The translations under genes were made by a program, and so were the position numbers. From Flavobacterium sp. (lineage in GTDB: Bacteria > Bacteroidota > Bacteroidia > Flavobacteriales > Flavobacteriaceae): a DNA stretch of 5,954 bases. The notes beneath the pieces were generated by a model. It made no database searches. It had not been told where the DNA came from and saw nothing but the letters and a program-made list of their open reading frames with translations. Shown piece by piece: positions 1 to 5,240 of the stretch. The DNA lies in contig JAUXNR010000196.1 of NCBI GenBank assembly GCA_030682755.1, forward strand, positions 1 through 5,954, in the 5' to 3' direction. Each line of letters starts with the position of its first letter. The first letter of the stretch is position 1.

Positions 1-691
1 TGCTGTCACTTTTCATGAGAGAATACATTTGTTCTACAACATCTTCAACAGCAATAAAACCACTCGAACCATTTGTATAAAAAGGAATGCCTTTTGAAAC
101 CGATTTAAAAATCTTACCACTTCCGGAATTCCAAAACCCTAAACCTAAAATTACTCCCGGGTTAACAATCACACAATTTAAGCCTTCTTGTTGAGCTCTA
201 AAAACTTCCATTTCTGCACCATATTTGGTTAATCCATAATCGCTGTGGTACTTTTCAGGGTTCCATTCGTTGGTTTCATCAACTTCTAAATTATTCCCAA
301 TCGGATCTCCCAAAGCCGCAATAGAACTTACATGACAAAATTTTGTAACTCCAAAATGCAGAGCACAATTTAGCATGTTAGCGGTTCCTTCAATATTAAT
401 TTTTCGGAGAAAATCTTCGTCTTTTGAATCAAATGAGATAAAAGCCGCACAATGATAAACATAGCTTACGTCTTTAAAAGCGTTTTCTAATGAGGGAATA
501 TCTGTAACATCGCCTAGCACCCATTCAATTTCAGGAAATAAATTTTGATGACCTAACTCCTTGAAAAGACGTTTGGTTTTTTGAATGCTTTTTTCAGAAC
601 GATAAATAGCCTTGACTTTTTCGCCTTTTTGTAAAAGATGAAGCAGTAAATGAGCACCCACTAAGCCGGTTCCGCCTGTAACTAAATTCAT
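1..691 (-). CDS. Extended SDR / NAD(P)-dependent epimerase-dehydratase, partial (C-terminus off window)
   Basis: An ATG at 691 opens a frame that runs without a stop to the window edge, giving 230 residues. The start is followed at once by the Rossmann nucleotide-binding loop TGGTGLVG (residues 5-12). Strand beta-2 ends in AIYRS (28-32) with no acidic residue, which suggests NADP(H) rather than NAD(H), although this is an inference. GD at 60-61, CAA at 81-83, Ser122/Ser123 and Tyr152-xxx-Lys156 (YGLTK) are the usual adenine-pocket and catalytic positions of extended SDRs, and NPG (about residues 177-179) follows as expected. The overall pattern resembles dihydroflavonol-4-reductase/3-beta-hydroxysteroid-dehydrogenase-like enzymes of about 330 residues, so roughly 100 C-terminal residues with the substrate-binding part are missing. 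The substrate cannot be told. The protein should be cytosolic. It diverges from tyrS, and there is no reason to link the two functionally. Confidence 0.9.
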   Translation of the reverse strand, partial: MNLVTGGTGLVGAHLLLHLLQKGEKVKAIYRSEKSIQKTKRLFKELGHQNLFPEIEWVLGDVTDIPSLENAFKDVSYVYHCAAFISFDSKDEDFLRKINIEGTANMLNCALHFGVTKFCHVSSIAALGDPIGNNLEVDETNEWNPEKYHSDYGLTKYGAEMEVFRAQQEGLNCVIVNPGVILGLGFWNSGSGKIFKSVSKGIPFYTNGSSGFIAVEDVVEQMYSLMKSDS

Positions 692-744
692 AAAAACAAA
701 GATAAATGTTTCTGTGCTACATTTTCAAATTATCGAATTAAAAC

Positions 745-752
745 TATCTTTG
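745..752 (+). promoter_or_regulatory. Putative tyrS promoter -7 element
   Basis: TATCTTTG is an exact match to the Bacteroidetes -7 consensus TAnnTTTG. The -33 side is weak: only TTT at 722-724, 20 bases upstream, where TTG would be expected. A start near 758 would give tyrS a leader of about 73 bases, which includes a small hairpin at 791-803. No T-box motif or tyrosine-specific leader is recognisable. Confidence 0.5.
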
Positions 753-753
753 C

Positions 754-782
754 CAAAATTATTTTTTTGATGAAATCGCCAA
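754..782 (-). promoter_or_regulatory. Putative Bacteroidetes-type promoter of the SDR gene
   Basis: Read on the minus strand, TTG (782-780) is followed after 18 bases by TAATTTTG (761-754). This matches the Bacteroidetes primary-sigma consensus TTG-N17-23-TAnnTTTG in both boxes. Transcription would start near 748, leaving a leader of roughly 57 bases before the ATG at 691. The -7 box lies one base from the oppositely oriented tyrS -7 box. Confidence 0.55.
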
Positions 783-790
783 TATAATTA

Positions 791-803
791 CCGATTCCAT
801 CGG
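791..803 (+). repeat. Small inverted repeat in the tyrS leader
   Basis: CCGAT-TCC-ATCGG is a perfect 5-bp inverted repeat with a 3-base loop, about 28 bases before the tyrS start. It is too short to be a convincing terminator and no long T-run follows. It could be an operator or chance. Confidence 0.3.
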
Positions 804-830
804 ATCTTTAAAAATCAATAAAATCCACAC

Positions 831-2138
831 ATGAAAAATTTAGTAGAAGAATTACGTTGGAGAGGATTGTTTCACGACATGATGCCGGGAACTGAAGAGC
901 AATTGCTAAAAGAAGCCACGACTGCCTATATCGGATTTGACCCAACGGCCGACTCCTTGCACATTGGAAGCATGGTGCAAATCATCTTGTTGGTGCACCT
1001 GAAGAATTTTGGTCACAAACCAATTGCATTAGTGGGTGGAGCTACGGGAATGATTGGAGATCCATCCGGAAAATCAGATGTAAGAAACTTGTTGGACGAA
1101 GCTACTTTAAATAAAAATGTAGAAGGTATAAAAGCGGTTTTATCTCGTTTTTTGGATTTTAATGCAACCGATTCTAATGCTCCAGTTCTAGTGAATAATT
1201 ATAATTGGATGAAGGATTTTTCGTTTATCGATTTTGCTCGTGATGTAGGTAAACGAATCACGGTGAATTATATGATGTCTAAAGATTCTGTAAAAAAACG
1301 TTTTTCAGGGGATGGTGAAGGAATGTCGTTCACAGAATTCACGTATCAATTAATTCAAGGCTACGATTTTTATCATTTACACAAACATTACAACTGCTTA
1401 CTTCAAATGGGTGGTTCTGATCAATGGGGAAATATCACTACCGGAACGGAATTGGTTAGAAGATTAAACGTGAATACGGAAGACGAAGGTGCCAAAGCTT
1501 TTGCCTTAACCACGCCCTTAATCACCAAAGCCGATGGTTCTAAATTCGGAAAATCTGAAGGTGGAAATGTTTGGTTAACAGCGGATAAAACATCGCCATA
1601 CAAATTCTACCAATTTTGGTTCAATTCATCAGATGAAGATGCTGAAAAATACATCAAAATTTTTACGTTTTTAGACAAAGCAACGATAGAGGATTTGATT
1701 GAAAAGCACAGACAAGAACCACATTTGCGTTTGTTGCAAAAGAAATTAGCCGAAGAAATTACGGTTTTTGTTCATTCAAGAGAAGAATATGAAAAAGCCG
1801 TAAAAGCTTCGAATATTTTGTTTGGAAATTCTACTTCCGAAGATTTAAAACAATTGGATTCGCAAACGTTTTTAGATGTTTTTGACGGAATTACGCAAGC
1901 TGAAATTTCAAAGACAGAATTAGAAAACGGAATAACCATTGTGGATGCGTTAGCCGGAAAATCAGGATTTTTAGCATCCAATAGTGAAGCAAGAAGAGCG
2001 TTAAAAGAAAATTCAATTTCGGTAAACCGTGAAAAAGTAACCGAAGAATTCTCGCTTTCAACAAACGATTTAATCAACAATGAATTCGTTTTGTTACAAC
2101 GCGGAAAGAAAACGTATTTCATTTTACGAGCTGTTTAA
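831..2138 (+). CDS. tyrS: Tyrosyl-tRNA synthetase
   Basis: This is a cytosolic class I aminoacyl-tRNA synthetase that activates tyrosine with ATP and loads it onto tRNA-Tyr. The length of 435 residues is normal for the bacterial TyrRS family. Key residues line up with the well-studied Bacillus enzyme at a small offset: Tyr33 and Asp37 in YIGFDPT, the HIGH-type signature HIGS (44-47), Tyr172-xxx-Gln176 and Asp179 in the tyrosine pocket, GGSDQWGN (194-201), and the KMSKS-type loop KFGKS (238-242). An S4-like tRNA-binding domain occupies about 367-433. The ATG at 831 fits the family N-terminus (KNLVEELRWRGL). It is not preceded by a Shine-Dalgarno sequence, as is usual in Bacteroidetes. The gene has its own promoter-like element and ends 11 bp from the converging acyltransferase gene, with no obvious terminator hairpin between them. 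Confidence 0.98.
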   Translation: MKNLVEELRWRGLFHDMMPGTEEQLLKEATTAYIGFDPTADSLHIGSMVQIILLVHLKNFGHKPIALVGGATGMIGDPSGKSDVRNLLDEATLNKNVEGIKAVLSRFLDFNATDSNAPVLVNNYNWMKDFSFIDFARDVGKRITVNYMMSKDSVKKRFSGDGEGMSFTEFTYQLIQGYDFYHLHKHYNCLLQMGGSDQWGNITTGTELVRRLNVNTEDEGAKAFALTTPLITKADGSKFGKSEGGNVWLTADKTSPYKFYQFWFNSSDEDAEKYIKIFTFLDKATIEDLIEKHRQEPHLRLLQKKLAEEITVFVHSREEYEKAVKASNILFGNSTSEDLKQLDSQTFLDVFDGITQAEISKTELENGITIVDALAGKSGFLASNSEARRALKENSISVNREKVTEEFSLSTNDLINNEFVLLQRGKKTYFILRAV

Positions 2139-2149
2139 ATCTGCGACCG

Positions 2150-3199
2150 TTAAACCACCATCAAATTACAACCTCGAATATCACTAGCATCAAAACGTCC
2201 CAACACTTCAAACGAATGGTTGGGATATTTTTTGCCCAAATCTTGTGTAGCAATAAAAGAACAAGAGTTGATGTTGGCCAAATCAATCACATTGATGCCG
2301 CCGGTTTTTCCGTAATCAACATACGATAACGCATCTTCGGTGTCTCGAATGAGAATGGACATCCAGGGCGGACATTCAAAAATACCATTTCCTAACGAAT
2401 ACGCTTGTGATAACAATTCGGTCATGCCGTATTCAGAATGTATAGTGGGAACGCCAAAACCATCACATAAAACAGCATGCAATTCTTCGCGAATCATTTC
2501 TTTTCGTTTGCCTTTCATACCGCCGGTTTCCATCACAATAGTGTTCTTCAATTGAAAGGATTGCTTTTCAACCAAATCCAACAAAGCATAAGTTACACCA
2601 ATTAAAAGAACATTCTGACCGGAAGAATCCAATTCAATTAGTTTGTGAATTAATTCATCATAATTATTCAAATAAAATCCGCTTTCAGGATGATTAGAGC
2701 CTTCAATCAAATCATTTACCATATAGATTAAAGAGGAGCCATCACGTTCTAAATAGGAGGGAAGTAAGGCTAAAACAACATAATCTTCAATGTTTCCATA
2801 AAACTGTGAAAAGGCTTTTCGGAAACTTTGTTCGTATAAAGTTATATCCGTTACATAGTGTTTACTTCTAATTACTTCATTACTCTTGTTAATTTTCTGG
2901 CTGTAGAGCCCCTCCTTTGGAGGGGTTGGGGAGGAAGATAGGAGGCTTGTCGTTCCGCTACTCGTAAATGTTTCTTGAATTTGATTTTGCGAACTCAGTA
3001 TCTCATGACTTTTAAAAAACTGAATGGGTAAAAAAGGAATTTCTTCTATCGATTTTACAGTTGTTTTATCTTTTTTCAAAAAGGAGCAAAAATCTTGATA
3101 CACCTTGTTATTGTCATAGTGATGACGAAAAACTTTGAGTGCAATTTTCTCAAACTCTTTTTGACTGCTGATAGAAAATATGTCGGGATAGGAATTCAT
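2150..3199 (-). CDS. LuxE-type acyl-protein synthetase/acyltransferase with in-frame insertion
   Basis: This 349-residue protein resembles the LuxE/PaaK-related part of the adenylate-forming (ANL) superfamily, which activates a carboxylic acid with ATP and in LuxE passes the acyl group to a cysteine. Visible marks are the FTSSGTTS loop (78-85), where the phosphate-binding SSGTTG motif normally lies, LLPSYLERDGSSL (145-157), SEYGMTE (255-261), which matches the ANL Y-G-x-T-E motif, and the C-terminal DIRGC (340-344). Cys344, five residues from the end, is a plausible counterpart of the acylated C-terminal cysteine of LuxE, but this is inferred. No luxC, luxD or luciferase gene is nearby, so a role in bioluminescence is not indicated and the true substrate is unknown. 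Residues about 85-111 (Ser/Pro/Lys-rich, SSSPTPPKEGLYSQK) look like an insertion between the SSGTT loop and SKHYVTD. Without it the protein would be about 325 residues. The frame stays open throughout, so the gene is probably intact. Confidence 0.88.
   Translation of the reverse strand: MNSYPDIFSISSQKEFEKIALKVFRHHYDNNKVYQDFCSFLKKDKTTVKSIEEIPFLPIQFFKSHEILSSQNQIQETFTSSGTTSLLSSSPTPPKEGLYSQKINKSNEVIRSKHYVTDITLYEQSFRKAFSQFYGNIEDYVVLALLPSYLERDGSSLIYMVNDLIEGSNHPESGFYLNNYDELIHKLIELDSSGQNVLLIGVTYALLDLVEKQSFQLKNTIVMETGGMKGKRKEMIREELHAVLCDGFGVPTIHSEYGMTELLSQAYSLGNGIFECPPWMSILIRDTEDALSYVDYGKTGGINVIDLANINSCSFIATQDLGKKYPNHSFEVLGRFDASDIRGCNLMVV
2870..2947 (-). repeat. Putative palindromic repeat element inserted in frame in the acyltransferase gene
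   Basis: On the minus strand a GC-rich core with a perfect palindrome (CCCCTCC-AAA-GGAGGGG, 2925-2909) interrupts an AT-rich gene. The C-rich block CCTCCCC just before it (2934-2928) mirrors the left arm of the palindrome. The stretch encodes residues of about 85-110, which look extraneous to the acyltransferase fold. The outer boundaries are estimates, and no clean target-site duplication was found. The 3' side carries two near-identical AGTAATnA units. Only one copy is present in this window, so repetition elsewhere in the genome is inferred, not seen. Confidence 0.5.
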
Positions 3200-3206
3200 T
3201 TCGCTG

Positions 3207-3214
3207 CAAAAATA
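3207..3214 (-). promoter_or_regulatory. Possible -7 element of the acyltransferase gene
   Basis: On the minus strand TATTTTTG (3214-3207) matches TAnnTTTG. A TTG at 3233-3231 lies 16 bases upstream, slightly closer than usual, and falls inside the terminator hairpin of the neighbouring gene. Transcription would begin close to 3201, so the message would be almost leaderless for the ATG at 3199. Another promoter, or read-through from the 3270 gene, cannot be excluded. Confidence 0.35.
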
Positions 3215-3219
3215 GCAAT

Positions 3220-3250
3220 AAAAAAAGCACCAACTTTCGTTGATGCTTTT
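3220..3250 (-). terminator. Intrinsic terminator of the CBM/T9SS gene
   Basis: Read on the minus strand, GCATCAAC-GAAA-GTTGGTGC forms an 8-bp stem (one G-U pair) closed by a GNRA-type GAAA tetraloop. It is extended by A/T pairs and followed by a run of seven T (3226-3220). It begins 19 bases after the TAA at 3270-3272. Confidence 0.88.
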
Positions 3251-3269
3251 AAATATAATAAGAGTTGGA

Positions 3270-4070
3270 TTATTGAACTACTAATTTGCGAGTAGCTGTT
3301 TTTCCTTCTTGTGTAACTTTTACAATATAAACACCGGCATTTAAGTCAGCAACGTTTACAGTATTATTTACTACATTAGATTTTAAAACTTCTTTTCCTA
3401 ATACATCAAATATTTGAACTGACATTGTATCGTTTGCTGCAGAAGTTACAAATAATGTATTTCCTTTTACAGGGTTTGGATACATAGATAAACCTTCAAT
3501 AGCATTGAAAGAGTTTGAGGATAAAGTAGCTCCTGGGCTAACAAAGGAGATATTGTCAAAACTCACAGTTGCACCATTATAGGCTCTGAATTGTAAAAGA
3601 AATGTGTCAGCTCCCGCTGGAACCTCAGATGTAATAGTTACTTGAGTCCAAGTTGCAGCTTGTGGAAGATAAAGATTGTTGTTTCTTAATGGATCGTTTG
3701 CAGCTCCTGTTGTTCCTGGAGGATTAATAGGGGTAGTACTGCCATCTGCTTGAAACACACTCCAAATTCTAGCTGTATTTCCTGTTAAAGCTCCATCTGT
3801 TCTGGCAGCTTTGTACCAAAAACTTACAGTGACTGCTGCTCCGGGAACAACATTGAATTTTTGATCAAATCCAGTTGTGGCGGTTGCAATATATTGTACA
3901 GAAAAACTGTCATCTTGGCCATCGTTAGTAACTAAATTTGGCAACGCATAGTTTGTTCCTGTAGCAGACCATCCATTTAAGCCATCAGCGAAAGTAGGGT
4001 TTACTACTATGTTTTGTGAAAAGCCTAAGGTAGTAAAACCAATTAATAATAAAAAGTAAAGTTTTTTCAT
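3270..4070 (-). CDS. Secreted CBM-like protein with T9SS type A sorting domain
   Basis: The protein has 266 residues. MKKLYFLLLIGFTTLGFSQ is a typical signal peptide with likely cleavage after Gln19 or Ser18. Residues 20-178 look like a beta-sandwich (galactose-binding-like) module of the CBM4/9 type. Its opening NPTFADGLNGWSATG, central VSFWYKA, WTQVTITSEVPAGADTFLLQFRA and closing FDNISF are the recurring strands of such modules. Residues 191-266 are a type A T9SS sorting domain (IEGLSMYPNP, FDVLGKEVL, LNAGVYIVKV, TRKLVVQ). This domain is recognised by the Por secretion system and normally removed or used for surface attachment. No catalytic domain is present, so the protein may bind a glycan or another ligand rather than cut it; ligand binding is inferred from the fold. 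A -7 element sits upstream at 4098-4105 and a strong terminator lies downstream. Confidence 0.9.
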   Translation of the reverse strand: MKKLYFLLLIGFTTLGFSQNIVVNPTFADGLNGWSATGTNYALPNLVTNDGQDDSFSVQYIATATTGFDQKFNVVPGAAVTVSFWYKAARTDGALTGNTARIWSVFQADGSTTPINPPGTTGAANDPLRNNNLYLPQAATWTQVTITSEVPAGADTFLLQFRAYNGATVSFDNISFVSPGATLSSNSFNAIEGLSMYPNPVKGNTLFVTSAANDTMSVQIFDVLGKEVLKSNVVNNTVNVADLNAGVYIVKVTQEGKTATRKLVVQ

Positions 4071-4097
4071 GTGAAATAAAATTTATAAAGTTTGTAA

Positions 4098-4105
4098 CAA
4101 AGATA
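4098..4105 (-). promoter_or_regulatory. Putative -7 element of the CBM/T9SS gene
   Basis: On the minus strand TATCTTTG (4105-4098) matches the Bacteroidetes -7 consensus and is identical to the element before tyrS. There is no TTG at the expected distance; only T-rich sequence is found there. Transcription would start near 4092, about 22 bases before the ATG at 4070. Confidence 0.5.
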
Positions 4106-4167
4106 CTTAGTATTTTGATATTTTTAAAATTTTCAATGTAAAACTAACATTAATTAACAGGAAAGAG

Positions 4168-4503
4168 TTACTTAACAATTAATTTCCGTGTTGCAGTTGC
4201 TTCTCCTTCTTTGATTTTAATCATATAAACGCCCGGAGACAAGCTGGATACGTTCATTTCTTTTGATGAAATGTTGGCTTGAAGTACAACTTTTCCAAGA
4301 ACATCATAAACCATGACTTCTTTGGTTAAAGCTAATTTTGAAGTAATATAAATCTTTCCGTTACTAACCGGGTTAGGGTAAAAGTTAAGTCCCTCAATGG
4401 TAGTCTCTTGAGTTTTTGGTTGTTGTTTACTGTCTTGGGCATTACTGTTGAAAGTAATCAAGAAGAACAACAGAACAAGTATAGTAGCGTAATTTTTTAC
4501 CAT
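4168..4503 (-). CDS. Minimal secreted protein: signal peptide plus T9SS type A sorting domain
   Basis: The chosen start is the ATG at 4503 (111 residues), not an in-frame ATG 13 codons upstream at 4542. From 4503 the protein begins MVKN followed by a hydrophobic run (YATILVLLFFLITF) and NSNAQ, a textbook signal peptide with cleavage near residues 22-23. The longer form would place polar residues in front of it. After a linker of only about 12 residues (DSKQQPKTQETT) the sorting domain fills the rest: IEGLNFYPNP (36-45), VYDVLGKVVLQ (65-75), LSPGVYMIKI (88-97) and TRKLIVK (105-111). It is clearly related to the sorting domain of the downstream 3270 gene. There is almost no cargo, so its function is unknown. 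It could be a remnant of a larger protein or a genuine mini-protein. No clear terminator lies between it and the 3270 gene, so partial read-through is possible. Confidence 0.85.
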   Translation of the reverse strand: MVKNYATILVLLFFLITFNSNAQDSKQQPKTQETTIEGLNFYPNPVSNGKIYITSKLALTKEVMVYDVLGKVVLQANISSKEMNVSSLSPGVYMIKIKEGEATATRKLIVK

Positions 4504-4521
4504 TTCATTGATTTGGATTTG

Positions 4522-4529
4522 TAAAGATA
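4522..4529 (-). promoter_or_regulatory. Weak -7-like element of the mini T9SS gene
   Basis: On the minus strand TATCTTTA (4529-4522) differs from TAnnTTTG at the last base. If used, transcription would begin near 4516, between the two candidate ATGs, which supports the start at 4503 over 4542. No well-spaced TTG is present upstream. Confidence 0.3.
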
Positions 4530-4595
4530 TAAAATATTCCAAATACTATACCACAAAATGAATTTTTACAACAAATTTTGCGGGAAACCGTAACG

Positions 4596-5168
4596 TTATT
4601 TTATTCCGATAGAGATATTTGAAACCCAAATTCTGTTTTTGGTGTCAAAATAAGTGTTTTCATCTGGAAATTCAATGTAAAATTCCGGTTGAGAATTTTT
4701 AGTATAATAGGGCGTTAAGTCTTCACCCTTAATATACTTCAAAAATAACAATTCTGTTTTTTGTAATAACTCAGGTTCTTCCATTTTCCAAGTTCTAAAA
4801 CCTTCTTCATAGGAGACAATGTTTCCGGAAGCATCTTTTTTTAATTTACCAACCGTGGCTGTTTTTTTTAGTTTTAAACTCGGGGCAATTTTAGTGATAG
4901 CAAAATAGAGTTCTCCCGTTTTGGCATCAGGATAATAAAAAGCTAAATTACTCGCTTCAGCCAAAGCCAAATATTCGTCATCAAATTTGTTGTCAAATTT
5001 TGTGTTATGGGTCGCCTTTTTAGCTAATCTTCCGGTGTAGCGAATAATGGAATAATTAAAATTTTTCTGATCCGATTCGCTTAAATAAGTGTCAGGATTA
5101 GTGTTGAGGGTTTCTGTTTTACATGATGTAAAGCAAAGAATCGTAAGGAATAAACAAAAATATTTCAT
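4596..5168 (-). CDS. Small lipoprotein of unknown function
   Basis: The protein has 190 residues. The N-terminus MKYFCLFLTILCFTSC has a short hydrophobic stretch ending in a lipobox-like FTSC with Cys16 as the probable lipidated residue, so it should be an envelope lipoprotein. The K-T-E after the cysteine only loosely resembles a Bacteroidetes surface-export signal, so periplasmic or surface location is open. The mature part is charged and mixed alpha/beta in character, with LAEASNLAFYYPDAKTGELYFAITK, FRTWKMEEPELLQKTELLFLKYIKGED and YIEFPDENTYFD as recognisable blocks. I do not recognise the family. No transmembrane segment is present beyond the signal. It follows the 5241 gene after a strong terminator in a 72-bp gap and shows no promoter match of its own in that gap, so its expression is unclear. 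No hairpin terminator is evident downstream at 4543-4595. Confidence 0.85.
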   Translation of the reverse strand: MKYFCLFLTILCFTSCKTETLNTNPDTYLSESDQKNFNYSIIRYTGRLAKKATHNTKFDNKFDDEYLALAEASNLAFYYPDAKTGELYFAITKIAPSLKLKKTATVGKLKKDASGNIVSYEEGFRTWKMEEPELLQKTELLFLKYIKGEDLTPYYTKNSQPEFYIEFPDENTYFDTKNRIWVSNISIGIK

Positions 5169-5179
5169 GGGTGTTTAAG

Positions 5180-5214
5180 TATAAAAAGAGCCTAATCTAA
5201 AGATTAAGCTCTTT
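5180..5214 (-). terminator. Intrinsic terminator of the surface-protein gene
   Basis: On the minus strand AAAGAGC-T-TAATC pairs with GATTA-G-GCTCTTT around the loop TTTA, giving a 13-bp stem with one G-U pair. The stem runs into TTTTTATA. It starts 27 bases beyond the stop codon at 5241-5243 and ends 12 bases before the lipoprotein ATG at 5168. Confidence 0.88.
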
Positions 5215-5240
5215 CTTTATGTAAAGCTATAAAAAAATTA

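Noticed and set aside
753..830. T-box riboswitch in front of tyrS
   Set aside because: The leader is too short and has no T-box sequence, specifier stem or antiterminator.
1421..1603. Minus-strand open frame within tyrS
   Set aside because: It lies entirely inside the strongly conserved tyrS coding sequence and its translation shows no recognisable features.
1772..2122. Minus-strand 116-codon open frame within the 3' part of tyrS
   Set aside because: It is a shadow of tyrS, which has intact family motifs; the antisense product has no domain-like pattern.
2340..2555. Plus-strand open frame inside the acyltransferase gene
   Set aside because: It is antisense to the conserved YGMTE region and has no start context or plausible product.
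2885..2950. CTTGT repeats at 2885-2889 and 2946-2950 as target-site duplication of the palindromic insertion
   Set aside because: The copies are 61 bases apart, so excision between them would break the reading frame, and a 5-base match can occur by chance in such sequence.
3095..3295. Plus-strand open frame across the acyltransferase start and the terminator
   Set aside because: It spans the 5' end of one gene, a clear terminator and the 3' end of another on the opposite strand, so it is not a credible gene.
4504..4542. Upstream ATG at 4542 for the mini T9SS protein
   Set aside because: It would add 13 mostly polar residues ahead of a perfect signal peptide, and the only -7-like element lies downstream of it.
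4554..4580. CAAAAT...ATTTTG inverted repeat as a terminator of the lipoprotein gene
   Set aside because: The stem is only six A/T-rich pairs with a 15-base loop and no following T-run on the minus strand.
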